Both the position numbers and the translations under genes were made by a program. A stretch of DNA of 43,446 bases, from positions 1-43,446 of the forward strand of contig JAJYYV010000014.1 of the NCBI GenBank assembly GCA_021800535.1, given 5' to 3'. Below are positions 1 through 8,925 of this stretch, piece after piece; positions within the stretch are counted from its first letter, which is position 1, and each line of letters starts with the position of its first letter. The notes under the pieces were generated by a model. That model was given only the letters and a program-made list of their open reading frames with translations. It was not told the DNA's origin and searched no databases. This DNA comes from a bacterium. Lineage in GTDB: Bacteria; Ratteibacteria; UBA8468; B48-G9; DTJG01.

Positions 1-1
1 T

Positions 2-919
2 CCACGGCAATTAACAACTGTTGGAGTGAACTGGGTTTCTTCTTTTCAGGAAGCGTTTATATGGTATTACTATAAATTACTTAAAGATGTTCCATTTAAT
101 GGAACATGGTGGGATAATTCATCCGTATTTACAATAAAATATTATGACCCTAAAAGACAGAAATTTGAATATAAATTCAATGTATTTATGAGAAGAAGAC
201 TGACAAAACGACTTAATAATATATGCTGGCAGCTGGGAAAACCACCTTTCTGGATTGATAATATGGGTGTTGACTGGTCATTCTGTCAAGATGCCTGGCA
301 TATAGAGAATGACTTTTATACATCTAATCCTAGTACTACAATGCAGCAACAGCTTCCGGTTGGACCATTCAGGGCAGAATGTCGTATTAAAAGAGGTATA
401 ATAAGCCGATTAGCCACTAGATTAGATAATTCTGCCCCGCAAAGTGAAGAACAAATAAAAAAAGTAGGCAGGTCAATAATTGCCATGTGTTTGCTTAATG
501 ATATTGGAACTGATTGGTGGGGAAATGATAGATATTTTAAATATATAGTCAATATTATAAATAAAGAAGTGGGATTTTTTAATGGAGCTCAATTTCTTCC
601 TTACTGGAGGAATAAGCAGTATTTACAGATATACACTCCAAAAGTTTATGCATCAATTTACAGGGGGGTAGGAAATTGGAAAGGACATGCTGTAATTGTT
701 GTAGTTAGTGAAAACTCTAAATCCGTTAATGTCCATTTTAACATTTCCAATAGAATTCTTTATGGTAAAAAGATAAAAAAGATATATGGTTTAACAAGTC
801 AGGACCCTTTTGGACAATACTGGAATAATAAAGATAATAAAAATGAATGGGGGGAATTTGGAAATGCAGGAGAATTTGGGATATCAGGTTATGGGGTTCG
901 TTTCTTAATTGTTAAATAA
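2..919 (+). CDS. C-terminal part of a probable glycoside hydrolase-like protein (5' truncated by window edge)
   Basis: The reading frame is open from base 2, so the gene begins outside the window; the GTG at 26 is probably internal. The visible 305 or so residues are rich in Trp, Tyr and Asn. They include a segment with several aromatics and Asp/Glu (GVDWSFCQDAW at about 28% of the visible part) and a C-terminal stretch of alternating hydrophobic residues (ASIYRG, HAVIVVVSEN, VNVHFNIS). That pattern resembles the all-beta domain that closes many TIM-barrel glycoside hydrolases. The neighbour, convergent at a distance of 19 bp, is a GH95 enzyme, which fits a polysaccharide-use role. I do not recognise the exact family; DUF6067-like glycan-active proteins are one possibility. 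No catalytic residue can be assigned from this fragment alone. Confidence 0.6.
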   Translation, partial: PRQLTTVGVNWVSSFQEAFIWYYYKLLKDVPFNGTWWDNSSVFTIKYYDPKRQKFEYKFNVFMRRRLTKRLNNICWQLGKPPFWIDNMGVDWSFCQDAWHIENDFYTSNPSTTMQQQLPVGPFRAECRIKRGIISRLATRLDNSAPQSEEQIKKVGRSIIAMCLLNDIGTDWWGNDRYFKYIVNIINKEVGFFNGAQFLPYWRNKQYLQIYTPKVYASIYRGVGNWKGHAVIVVVSENSKSVNVHFNISNRILYGKKIKKIYGLTSQDPFGQYWNNKDNKNEWGEFGNAGEFGISGYGVRFLIVK

Positions 920-922
920 CAA

Positions 923-940
923 AATTTTATTAGTAAAATT
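923..940. terminator. A/T-only hairpin between convergent genes
   Basis: A perfect 7-bp stem (AATTTTA/TAAAATT) with a four-base loop (TTAG) sits exactly between two convergent genes and overlaps the stop codon of the minus-strand one. Being pure A/T the stem is weak and there is no long T-run. It may act as a bidirectional 3' end signal, or be a chance product of composition. Confidence 0.3.
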
Positions 941-3236
941 AATAGGAAGACATATCATAGAAATTACCTTTTCTGGTTTTCCATTGAATAGTTTCTACAG
1001 CAACAGAAGATTTTATCAGAATTTTATTTTTATTCCTAAGAATAATTTTCATAGGAAATGGAAATTTACATCTACAGATTCCTCCTGATTTGGAAAAAAT
1101 GATTATTTTTTTTGGAGATCTTTTTTCCCAAAAAATACTGATTTCAAATCCTCCACGGGCATACAAACCTGTTATTTCTCCTTTATCCCAGGAAAAAGGC
1201 AAAGCAGGTAAAATACGGATAATCCCATCATGAGATTGCAACAGCATTTCTGCAATCGCCGCTGTTGCACCAAAATTCCCATCTATTTGAAAAATATGTG
1301 GAGGATGCAGGTCAAGAAGCGAATCTGTGGTAGATTTTGTTAAAAGATTATATAAACTTTGAAGTGCACGTTCTCCCTTCCCAAACCGTGCAAAGCAACA
1401 GGCAACCCATGCACCACTCCAACCTGTGTATCCACTTCCATATGCAAGTCTACGTTCAAGAGATATTTCTGCAGCCCTCGCCAGTTCTGGAGTTTTTTCA
1501 GTAGTAATAATTTCCCCGGGGAAAACTGCAAAAAGATGAGAAAGATGTCTATGCCCAGGCTCTATTTCTTCATAATCTTCAAACCATTCCTGTAATTGAC
1601 CATATTTCCCGATTTTAAATGGTGGAAGTTTTTTTAAAATATTTTTCCATTCTTTTATTTTTTTCTTATCAATTCCAAGAATTTTAGCAGCTAAAATGGC
1701 ATGGTTGAGAGTTTCCTGAATGAGTTCTATATCCATTGTTGCTCCAATACAAAGTGAAACAGGAGAAGTTCCATCCACAAATTGATTTTCAGGAGATTGC
1801 GAGGGTACGGGAACAATGTAACCATTTTTATCATATATAAGATATGTTTCATAAAATGCAGCAACCTCTTTAAGCAAAGGATAACATCTTTTTTGTAAAA
1901 ATGTTCTATCTAATGTGTACTCATAATGCCACCAGAAATGTTGACTAAGCCAGGCAGCAGCTCCTATCCACACATCCCATCCCATGGATTCAGGAGTTGC
2001 ACGACCCCATGGATCTGTTTGAATAGGTAGATATATTCCTTTACAATTATAGAGCTTTTTTGCCATAATTTTTCCATGAGGAATAAACCTTTCTACATGT
2101 CTAAAAAATGGTTCTATACATTCCGAAAGATTACAAACCTCTGCGGGCCAGTAATTCATCTGAAGATTTACATCCTGATGAAGGTCGCAGTCCCATGGTG
2201 GATTAAGTTGTTCATTCCATTTTCCTTGAAGATTTGCTGGAAGTTCTCCACCCATAGAACTTGAAATCAAAAGATATCTGCCAAAATTAAAAAAAAGTGC
2301 ATAAATTGAATTATTACCTCTTACATTCCGAAGTTCAGAAAGACGTTTATCTGTTGGAATATTATCCTGTGGTTTATCAATTATAAAATGTACTCTATTA
2401 TAAACTTTTTGGTATTCTTCAATATGTGTTTTAGATAAAATATCAAATGAATAGTCAGACACGGCATTGAGTTGATTTCTGCAATCAACAATTGGATCCC
2501 TGCCATTTAAAGAAACAGATGCTGATAAAATAACAAAAGCTTCTGAAGCATTTTTTATTTTCATACAAGATTTATCCTCAGGAGAAACAATTGTCTTGCC
2601 ATCATTAAGAATTATTTTTGCTTCAACAGCAAATTTAACTCCTTCTGTAAATTTTCCTGTAAAACCCCAATAATTTTTTTCTATCCATGGTTCTATTTTA
2701 CATTCTTTATCCTCAATTCTTGAAAGACTAATTTCTGTATTTATTTTTTTCCCTGAAAAATAAAGATGAATAAGGATTATCTTATAGACATAATGTGCTA
2801 AAATTTCCTGGGTAAACTGTACACCATCTACATCATATGAAATTGAAACAATGGCTTTTTCTAAATCTAATTGCCTCCGATAGTTGGAAATATATTTATA
2901 AGGGAATTTTAAAAAAATATCTCCAAGCGGCTGGTAGGGGTCAACACGGTTTTTTTTGCCACTCACTCCTCCCAAGCCTCCAAATTTTTCATTGGCAAGA
3001 GTTCCTGCTTCAAAAATCTTACCCGCAAAAAAAAGTTTTCTAATTTCTTCTAAGTTGTGATATTTAGATTTTATATCTCTATTACGATATTTTGCACGCC
3101 AAAGCCATTCATGGTTCAAAGCGATTCGTTCCTGTTCTATCCCTCCCATGACCATACCAGCCAAAACACCATTTCCAATTGGCAACCCATCTGTCCAGAC
3201 TAACGCTGGTTTTTCATACCATAAAAGTGAATTCAT
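939..3236 (-). CDS. GH95 family alpha-L-fucosidase/galactosidase-type glycoside hydrolase
   Basis: This is a full-length (765 aa) member of glycoside hydrolase family 95, inverting enzymes that remove terminal L-fucose (or L-galactose) from glycans. The N-terminal hallmark LWYEKPA..W..GLPIGNG is present at residues 5-22. It is followed by the helical barrel with NLQGKWNEQLNPPW near residue 333 and the QMNYWPAE motif near 360. By alignment from memory with Bifidobacterium AfcA, the general acid is Glu550 (in QEW) and the supporting Asp is Asp652 (in QIDGNFG). The Asn-x-Asn pair that activates water reads Asp355-Val-Asn357 here, so one of the two Asn is replaced. No signal peptide is visible, so action on imported oligosaccharides is likely. 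A divergent neighbour encodes a phosphodiesterase-like hydrolase. The ATG at 3236 is preceded by an AAAGAGAT purine stretch. Confidence 0.93.
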   Translation of the reverse strand: MNSLLWYEKPALVWTDGLPIGNGVLAGMVMGGIEQERIALNHEWLWRAKYRNRDIKSKYHNLEEIRKLFFAGKIFEAGTLANEKFGGLGGVSGKKNRVDPYQPLGDIFLKFPYKYISNYRRQLDLEKAIVSISYDVDGVQFTQEILAHYVYKIILIHLYFSGKKINTEISLSRIEDKECKIEPWIEKNYWGFTGKFTEGVKFAVEAKIILNDGKTIVSPEDKSCMKIKNASEAFVILSASVSLNGRDPIVDCRNQLNAVSDYSFDILSKTHIEEYQKVYNRVHFIIDKPQDNIPTDKRLSELRNVRGNNSIYALFFNFGRYLLISSSMGGELPANLQGKWNEQLNPPWDCDLHQDVNLQMNYWPAEVCNLSECIEPFFRHVERFIPHGKIMAKKLYNCKGIYLPIQTDPWGRATPESMGWDVWIGAAAWLSQHFWWHYEYTLDRTFLQKRCYPLLKEVAAFYETYLIYDKNGYIVPVPSQSPENQFVDGTSPVSLCIGATMDIELIQETLNHAILAAKILGIDKKKIKEWKNILKKLPPFKIGKYGQLQEWFEDYEEIEPGHRHLSHLFAVFPGEIITTEKTPELARAAEISLERRLAYGSGYTGWSGAWVACCFARFGKGERALQSLYNLLTKSTTDSLLDLHPPHIFQIDGNFGATAAIAEMLLQSHDGIIRILPALPFSWDKGEITGLYARGGFEISIFWEKRSPKKIIIFSKSGGICRCKFPFPMKIILRNKNKILIKSSVAVETIQWKTRKGNFYDMSSY

Positions 3237-3347
3237 ATTTTATCTCTTTCTAAAATTTAATATTTTAATTCAAATTTTGTTTTTTTTAAAATACTTTACT
3301 AAAAAAACATATTTTTAACTATAAATAACTGTGCAGTTTGTATTTAA

Positions 3348-3376
3348 TTGACATACAAAAACTGATATGATTAAAT
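3348..3376 (+). promoter_or_regulatory. Sigma-70-like promoter for the AP-superfamily gene
   Basis: TTGACA at 3348-3353, a 17-bp spacer and TTAAAT at 3371-3376 give a near-consensus housekeeping promoter. The predicted start of transcription is about 3383, leaving a leader of about 30 nt without a visible Shine-Dalgarno sequence before the ATG at 3413. It lies in the 176-bp divergent region that also serves the GH95 gene. Confidence 0.55.
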
Positions 3377-3412
3377 AAATATTTATCTAAAATTTAAGAT
3401 TATCAGATTAAA

Positions 3413-5332
3413 ATGATAAAAAAAACAGTAGTAATCGGCTGGGATGCTCCAATAATAAAAAGAATCAAAAAATATGTAACGGAAGATGCCATGCCAAACA
3501 TAAAACATCTTATAGAACAGGGTGTATGGGCAAACAATTGTCTTGTTCCTCATCCAACAATTACTCCTCCAAACTGGACCACTATAGCAACTGGAGCATG
3601 GCCGGGAACTCATGGAATTATATGTTTTAATCTTCCAGAAGAAAAAACACTTGAAAAAACATATGCTGCTTTTTACAAAGATGATTGTCAGGCAGAATAC
3701 ATATGGAATTCTGCAGCTAAAATAGGAGCAAAAACAATTTTATTAAATTATCCAAGCACATGGCCCCAGGCAGTAAAAAACGGCGTTCAAATTGGCGGAG
3801 GAGGACTTGCAATAAATGAATATAGATTAAAAGGAACTGAAACATGGGATTTCAAGTGTGATTTAAGTGCTGATTTATGTCTAACCACTGAAGAATTACC
3901 TGAGGCAAATATAATAAAAATAAAACAGGCAGAAAAATGGAAAAATTTGCCTGAAGGAAAAGAATATAAAGAAGCGGAATTCCAGATTACCTTCAGAAAA
4001 ACAGACGAAATATCAACTGAACCCCCATGGTATATTCTTTTAATAAATTTGGGAAGCGGATTTGATAAGATTGGACTATACAAAGAAAAAAACGGAAAAA
4101 ATCCTATTGCTATTATAGAAAAAGAAAAATGGAGTGAAAATATTTATCTGGAAATAGAAACAAAAAATGGAAAAAAAAAGATAGTTTTTAAAATAAAATT
4201 AATGAATTTAAGTCCTGATGGAGAAAATTTAAAAATTTATTTTACACCTTTATGCGCTCTTTCTGGTTTTGCATTTCCACAAAATATAGAAAAAGAAATT
4301 GAGAATATAGAAGGATTACCTATTCCCAATTCATTTTATTATTCTTATTACTACGATTGGATAGATATTAAAACACTTTCTGAAATTATTGATTTTCAAA
4401 ATATATACCTTGGAAACTGTGCTAATTATTTATTAAAAAATAAAGAATGGGATTTGTTTTTTATGCATGCGCACTGTCCAGACCATTTTTATCATTCTTT
4501 TATAAATGACATTGAATTAGACAAAAAAATTCAGGAGGCAGAAAAAAATTTTTATCACTCGCTTGATAATATGGTAGGAAAAATTTTAGAAGCAATAAAT
4601 GAAGAAGAAACTTTAATTATTTTAACTTCTGACCATGGAGCGGTTCCTACAGAAAATATTAAAGAGGAAAATTTTAAACATTTTGATGTAAATGATATTC
4701 TTGAAGAAAATGGATTACTTGTTAGAGAAAAAGATGAAAAAACAGGAAATAAAAAAATAGTATGGGAAAAAACAAAAGCAGTGGCACATCTTTCAGTATA
4801 TATTTACATAAATTTAAAAAACAAATATATACATGGAATTGTAGAAAATAATAAGTATGAAAATATTCAAAATGAAATTATAAAAGCATTATATAATTGG
4901 ACAGACCCCAAAACAGGTAAAAAACCTATTGCTTTTGCATTTAAAAAACAGGATGCAAGAATAATAGGACTTTATGGGGATAAAATTGGTGATATAATAT
5001 ATGGGGTATATCCTGAAGTAAGCGGAGAACATGGAAGACAGTTGACAACAGGAGAATATAGCATAGGCTCAATGAAAGGTTTATTTATAGCAAAAGGCCC
5101 TGATATTAAAAAAGGAAAAACACTTGATAGAACAATCTGGCTTACAGATATAGTTCCCACAATATGTTATTTAATGGATTTACCTGTTCCCAAAGATTGT
5201 GAAGGAGCAATAATCTATCAAATTTTTGATGATATAGATTGTAAAAGAAAAGAAAAAGAACAAATTAAAGCCACCTATGAAAAGATAAAAAAAGCATCAG
5301 AAGTTGAAAAGTTTTTAACACATAAATATTAA
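3413..5332 (+). CDS. Alkaline phosphatase superfamily (type I phosphodiesterase/nucleotide pyrophosphatase) hydrolase
   Basis: A 639-aa two-metal hydrolase of the alkaline phosphatase superfamily. Visible metal-binding and catalytic elements are GWDAP (Asp11), TPPNWTT, where Thr51 is the expected nucleophile, then HCPDHFYH, the SDHGA motif (metal Asp-His) in the middle, and GEHGR in the C-terminal third. The region between the nucleophile and the second metal cluster (about residues 120-320) is a long insertion typical of uncharacterised members often annotated as nucleotide phosphodiesterases. No signal peptide is present, so it is probably cytoplasmic. Substrate cannot be read from sequence: phosphodiesters, pyrophosphates and phosphonates are all used in the superfamily, and sulfatases are less likely because the nucleophile is Thr rather than the formylglycine Cys/Ser motif. 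Confidence 0.85.
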   Translation: MIKKTVVIGWDAPIIKRIKKYVTEDAMPNIKHLIEQGVWANNCLVPHPTITPPNWTTIATGAWPGTHGIICFNLPEEKTLEKTYAAFYKDDCQAEYIWNSAAKIGAKTILLNYPSTWPQAVKNGVQIGGGGLAINEYRLKGTETWDFKCDLSADLCLTTEELPEANIIKIKQAEKWKNLPEGKEYKEAEFQITFRKTDEISTEPPWYILLINLGSGFDKIGLYKEKNGKNPIAIIEKEKWSENIYLEIETKNGKKKIVFKIKLMNLSPDGENLKIYFTPLCALSGFAFPQNIEKEIENIEGLPIPNSFYYSYYYDWIDIKTLSEIIDFQNIYLGNCANYLLKNKEWDLFFMHAHCPDHFYHSFINDIELDKKIQEAEKNFYHSLDNMVGKILEAINEEETLIILTSDHGAVPTENIKEENFKHFDVNDILEENGLLVREKDEKTGNKKIVWEKTKAVAHLSVYIYINLKNKYIHGIVENNKYENIQNEIIKALYNWTDPKTGKKPIAFAFKKQDARIIGLYGDKIGDIIYGVYPEVSGEHGRQLTTGEYSIGSMKGLFIAKGPDIKKGKTLDRTIWLTDIVPTICYLMDLPVPKDCEGAIIYQIFDDIDCKRKEKEQIKATYEKIKKASEVEKFLTHKY

Positions 5333-5418
5333 TTACAAAATAAGAAATTTTTATTTTATAAATAAATGGTGTAATATATTAATTTATATATACAGATTAA
5401 TAAATAGGAGTCAAAAAA

Positions 5419-6393
5419 ATGTTTAAAAATTCACTTAAAATTGGTATTATAATAGGTTTTTTGAACTTTTTATTGTTTCCAATTGCTACTGCTTTATCAA
5501 AACCTGTTAATCCTGTAAAATCTCAACAATCATCCTTTAGAAAACCTTCTCTTTCAGATAAATTCTTTGCTATTACCTATGGGAATAATAAATTTATTAT
5601 TGTTGGATCTGAAGGGACCATAGGAATTTCAAACAATGGAAGACTATGGAAAATAGAATCAAATTCTGGTAATACTTTAAATGATATATGTTACGGAAAC
5701 AAACAATTTATAGCTGTTGGAAATTGGGGAACAGTTTTAACCTCTACAAATGGACTAAATTGGCATTCAGTAAATCTAAAGATAAAGAAAAAAGATAGAT
5801 ATATTTATATAAGAAATATGCTGACAGGTGTTACTTATGCCAATAATGAATTTATAATTACAGGATGGGGCGGATTAATTTTAACATCTAAAGATGGAAT
5901 TCATTGGAAAAGAAGAAATTCCCAAACATATAGTTTAATTACCAGCATTACTTATGGAGATAATAAATTTATTGCTGCTGGAGATACATGGTTGCCTGAA
6001 GGATGGGGAGGTATAATTTTAACTTCAAAAAATGGAATAGACTGGATAAAAGAAAGTTTTATAACAAAAGGCTGGCTTAGTAAGGTTATTTATGCAAATA
6101 ATGAATTTATTGCTGTTGGCTGGAAAGGTACAATTGTAACTTCAAAAAATGGAATAGACTGGACAAAAAGAGATTCTGGCATTAATTTAAACTTACAAGA
6201 TATAACTTACGGAAACAATGAATTCGTCACAGTAGGGTGGGGTGGAATAGTTTTAACTTCAAAAAACGGGATTACATGGAAAGCAAAATATTCAAAATTA
6301 GTAAGTAATAATCTTTATGGAGTGATTTATAAAAATAATAAATTTATAATAGTAGGTGAAGGCGGTACAATTGTTGCTGTAAAAAAATTATAA
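5419..6393 (+). CDS. Exported seven-repeat beta-propeller protein (Ycf48/BNR-like repeats)
   Basis: A 324-aa protein with an N-terminal signal-like segment (positive MFKNSLK, hydrophobic residues about 8-25) and then seven tandem repeats of about 38-46 residues. The repeat reads roughly ITYGNN-KFI-VG-GGTILTSKNGI-W, beginning near residues 49, 92, 138, 176, 222, 261 and 300. The count and spacing fit a seven-bladed propeller of the Ycf48/BNR/sortilin-like type, a scaffold for binding. The last repeat is shortened, as expected when the propeller closes by strand exchange. TAGGAG lies about 9 nt before the ATG. Sequence between repeats is highly alike, suggesting recent internal duplication. A decayed relative occurs at 25922-26182. 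The binding partner is unknown; a structural or adhesion role outside the cytoplasm is inferred. Confidence 0.8.
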   Translation: MFKNSLKIGIIIGFLNFLLFPIATALSKPVNPVKSQQSSFRKPSLSDKFFAITYGNNKFIIVGSEGTIGISNNGRLWKIESNSGNTLNDICYGNKQFIAVGNWGTVLTSTNGLNWHSVNLKIKKKDRYIYIRNMLTGVTYANNEFIITGWGGLILTSKDGIHWKRRNSQTYSLITSITYGDNKFIAAGDTWLPEGWGGIILTSKNGIDWIKESFITKGWLSKVIYANNEFIAVGWKGTIVTSKNGIDWTKRDSGINLNLQDITYGNNEFVTVGWGGIVLTSKNGITWKAKYSKLVSNNLYGVIYKNNKFIIVGEGGTIVAVKKL

Positions 6394-6415
6394 AAATTTT
6401 ATCTGTTTAATCTTC

Positions 6416-6634
6416 TTATTTTTGAGATTTAGTTATATCTTCGGTTATTTCTTTAGGCAGCTCTCCCATTTCTTCTAGCTCTCGTCCCATCTTATCTAAA
6501 TTTTCCCCGATTATTTGTAAATTTTTTCCAATGCCCTGGATAATATCACCCATTTTTTCTAATTTTCTATCTATTTCTTTTAATCTTTCTATTGGCTCTT
6601 TTAATCTTTCGGTAATGTTAAATATATTTCTCAT
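6416..6634 (-). CDS. Small heptad-repeat coiled-coil protein, function unknown
   Basis: A 72-aa protein with no family that I recognise. Residues 24-58 consist of five consecutive seven-residue units, each with Ile or Met followed by Gly at positions 4-5 (LEKMGDI, IQGIGKN, LQIIGEN, LDKMGRE, LEEMGEL). A further amphipathic segment precedes them. This should form a regular helical rod, probably an oligomer, with a Gly in every heptad allowing close packing. It has no signal peptide or membrane segment. It lies 9 bp downstream of the PilZ gene on the same strand and is probably co-transcribed. No clear ribosome-binding site precedes the ATG. The repeat regularity argues for a real gene. Confidence 0.6.
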   Translation of the reverse strand: MRNIFNITERLKEPIERLKEIDRKLEKMGDIIQGIGKNLQIIGENLDKMGRELEEMGELPKEITEDITKSQK

Positions 6635-6643
6635 TTTTATATA

Positions 6644-7342
6644 TTATATTATCAATGTATTAGCAAAAATATTGATAAAATTCATAAAATAATGTGTAAA
6701 AATTGTAAAATTTTCAACATTTAAAAAATCTTTTCTTAATTTACCCTGAATATCTAAAATATATTCTTCTAATATTTTTTTATTTTTATCATCCATATTT
6801 ATAAATTGACATCCACAATAATAATTAAATCCCTGCTTTATAACATTTTTTATTACAATATTTGATTTTAAAATATAAATCTGGTGTTTATAAACAAGAT
6901 TAATTTCTACTTCATAAATTATTCCTATCTGGAGAGAAACAAGATTTTGAATTCTTACTCCTTTTAAATTTATATCTATAGCATGTCCTTCTATTATATT
7001 TAAGTGCCCAAAAGAACCCATTTCTTTTATATGAGTAATTAATGATGGAACAGGATATCTTTTTTCCGTCCTACGATCTGGTAGAACAGGTGAAATATTA
7101 ACAACTATAAATCTTTCCATTGTAGGGCAAAAAAGTTTACCTGAAAATGTATAGGTTTTATTCACCATATCAAAATAGATATTACAATGTTCATTTATTT
7201 TACCACTAAATGTCGGATTAGGTTTTTGAGGCTTAAAAATCAATTCTTTATTTTTACCAATTTCAATGAGATATATAGGTAAATATTTATTACTACACTC
7301 TAATAAAAATTGTGGAATCTTTTTTAAATCTATAATATCCAT
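6644..7342 (-). CDS. PilZ domain protein with YcgR-like N-terminal domain (c-di-GMP effector)
   Basis: A 232-aa protein. The first 90 residues are mostly beta and resemble the YcgR N-terminal domain. The PilZ domain starts at about residue 91 with DRRTEKRYPV, containing the RxxxR c-di-GMP motif. It continues with AIDINLKG at about residue 123, matching the second motif [DN]hSxxG except that Asn replaces Ser. The family binds cyclic di-GMP and then slows flagella, controls exopolysaccharide synthesis or regulates secretion. The last 25 residues are hydrophobic and aromatic (IFTHYFMNFINIF), unusual for PilZ proteins and possibly a membrane contact. GGGAT is placed 4 nt before the ATG. The window also encodes a GGDEF-EAL protein that could make the ligand. 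Confidence 0.75.
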   Translation of the reverse strand: MDIIDLKKIPQFLLECSNKYLPIYLIEIGKNKELIFKPQKPNPTFSGKINEHCNIYFDMVNKTYTFSGKLFCPTMERFIVVNISPVLPDRRTEKRYPVPSLITHIKEMGSFGHLNIIEGHAIDINLKGVRIQNLVSLQIGIIYEVEINLVYKHQIYILKSNIVIKNVIKQGFNYYCGCQFINMDDKNKKILEEYILDIQGKLRKDFLNVENFTIFTHYFMNFINIFANTLII

Positions 7343-7416
7343 TTTTATCCCATATTATTTTACCTTTTTAAACTAAAAAAAGCAATAGATTAATTTTTAA
7401 TATAAGAAATTGGACA

Positions 7417-8316
7417 TTAATATAATACATTCCATGTATTGGAAAAATTTAACCATTGATATGGATATTGAAGGATATATTTTTCAAGTATGTTTTTACT
7501 TTCTTCTAAATAAAAATTTATTTTTTTATTATCATTATCAAAAAATGATTCTTTTAAATTCTGAAATAAAAGAGTATATGAACCATCATTTTCATAAATA
7601 AGAAATCCGGATAAATATTTGGCTTTTGTTTTAACAGCTAAAGTTACAGGACCTCTTGGGAGTATAGCTGGTTTTCCCATAAAATTTATTTTTATTCCTT
7701 TTTCAGTAAAAACTCTATCCCCCAATACAGCAATAATTTCATTTTTTCTTAAAGATCTTAAAATTTCTTTTGGACCTGTTCCTGTTTTAATAACATTAAT
7801 ACCTGTTTTTTTTCTTATTTCTATAAAAAGATTTGCTATTCGTTTGGATTTATAAGGCAAAGCAATAGCATTTAATGGAAAACCAAGAAAAGATGTCATG
7901 GCTCCGGCAAGCTCCCAATTTCCTAAATGTGCTGTCAAAATAATCACTCCATTTCTATACGATAGTGCTTGTTTTACATTCTCTATACCAATAATTTTAA
8001 GTCTTTTTAAAAAATAATCTTTATTTTTAGGCATACTTAAAAAATCTGTCATATATCTGGCAAAATGATAATAATTTTTTTTTACCATCTTCCTTAATTC
8101 TGTTTTAGTTAATTGTTTTCCTTCCTGCTGATATTTATATTGAAGTACAATTTTTAAATTTTCTGTAATATTTTTTTTAACTTTTTTTCTCCATACAAAT
8201 GCTGTATAATATCTGAATTCTGAAACCCTACGGGAAAGAAAATAACAAATTTTAAGAGGAAGATGAGTACCAAGAAAGTATGCAAATTTGTAAAGAAGAT
8301 AGTCTATATAATCCAT
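7417..8316 (-). CDS. LpxL/HtrB-family lysophospholipid (lipid A) acyltransferase
   Basis: This 299-aa protein has the length and order of the LpxL/HtrB/MsbB family, inner-membrane enzymes that add secondary acyl chains to lipid A on the cytoplasmic face. The catalytic HxxxxE box is intact: His130 and Glu135 in AHLGNWELAG. ILPRGPVTLA further on is the conserved acceptor-side motif. The N-terminal 25 residues are hydrophobic, as expected for the membrane anchor. It starts 2 bp after recR on the same strand, behind AGGGA with 9-nt spacing, so it is likely in the dnaX operon. Its presence implies an outer membrane. A diverged relative lacking the acidic residue is at 33506-34414. Confidence 0.88.
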   Translation of the reverse strand: MDYIDYLLYKFAYFLGTHLPLKICYFLSRRVSEFRYYTAFVWRKKVKKNITENLKIVLQYKYQQEGKQLTKTELRKMVKKNYYHFARYMTDFLSMPKNKDYFLKRLKIIGIENVKQALSYRNGVIILTAHLGNWELAGAMTSFLGFPLNAIALPYKSKRIANLFIEIRKKTGINVIKTGTGPKEILRSLRKNEIIAVLGDRVFTEKGIKINFMGKPAILPRGPVTLAVKTKAKYLSGFLIYENDGSYTLLFQNLKESFFDNDNKKINFYLEESKNILEKYILQYPYQWLNFSNTWNVLY

Positions 8317-8318
8317 GT

Positions 8319-8912
8319 TTAAAGTTCCCTGCGATTTTCAATAGATTTTTTTAAAGTTTTTGGATCAACATATTCTATTTCACTTCCAACTGGCATACCA
8401 TATGCCAATCTTGATACTTTTATATTTTTTTCTGAAAAAAGATTTATAAGATAATCTGCCGTTATCTCACCTTCAGCAGTTGCATTTGTTGCAATAATAA
8501 TTTCCTCAAAATTTTCTTTACTTAATCTATTAAAAACAGATGAAATATTTAATTGTTCAGGACCTGTTTTTTCTATAGGACTTATTCTTCCCCCAAGTAT
8601 ATGATAATATCCATCAAAACCTGCTTTTTCCATAGATATCAAATCCTTAACCTCTTCCACTATTGCCAATATTTTTTTTCTACTATTATCCCTGCATATA
8701 TTACAAATTTCATTTTCTGTTATATTAAAACAATTTTTACAAAGTTTTATTGTGTTATTAAGTTTTATTAAACTATCTATAAAGTTATCTATAAAAGTTT
8801 TATCTGTTTTTAATAAAAAGTCCACTATTCTTTCTGCACTTTTAGGTCCAATCCCAGGTAATTTTTCCAGATGTTCTAATATATTTTGTATAGTTTTAGG
8901 ATATGCTTCCAT
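8319..8912 (-). CDS. recR: Recombination mediator RecR
   Basis: RecR acts with RecO/RecF to load RecA on SSB-coated gaps. The product has the standard order: a helix-hairpin-helix (LEKLPGIGPKSAERI), a four-Cys zinc finger (CKNC...CNIC), then a Toprim domain (AIVEEVKD, HILGG.ISP) and the C-terminal tail. I use the ATG at 8912, giving 197 aa, the usual family length, and beginning directly before the HhH. An in-frame ATG at 8960 would add 16 residues and overlap ybaB by 35 bp without family support. The order dnaX-ybaB-recR is conserved in many bacteria, and recO occurs at the end of this window. Confidence 0.95.
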   Translation of the reverse strand: MEAYPKTIQNILEHLEKLPGIGPKSAERIVDFLLKTDKTFIDNFIDSLIKLNNTIKLCKNCFNITENEICNICRDNSRKKILAIVEEVKDLISMEKAGFDGYYHILGGRISPIEKTGPEQLNISSVFNRLSKENFEEIIIATNATAEGEITADYLINLFSEKNIKVSRLAYGMPVGSEIEYVDPKTLKKSIENRREL

Positions 8913-8925
8913 ATTATTAATTATG

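Noticed and set aside
3787-4083. Minus-strand open frame opposite the AP-superfamily gene
   Set aside because: It lies wholly inside a well-supported coding region, has Ser/Pro-rich low-complexity content and no ribosome-binding site.
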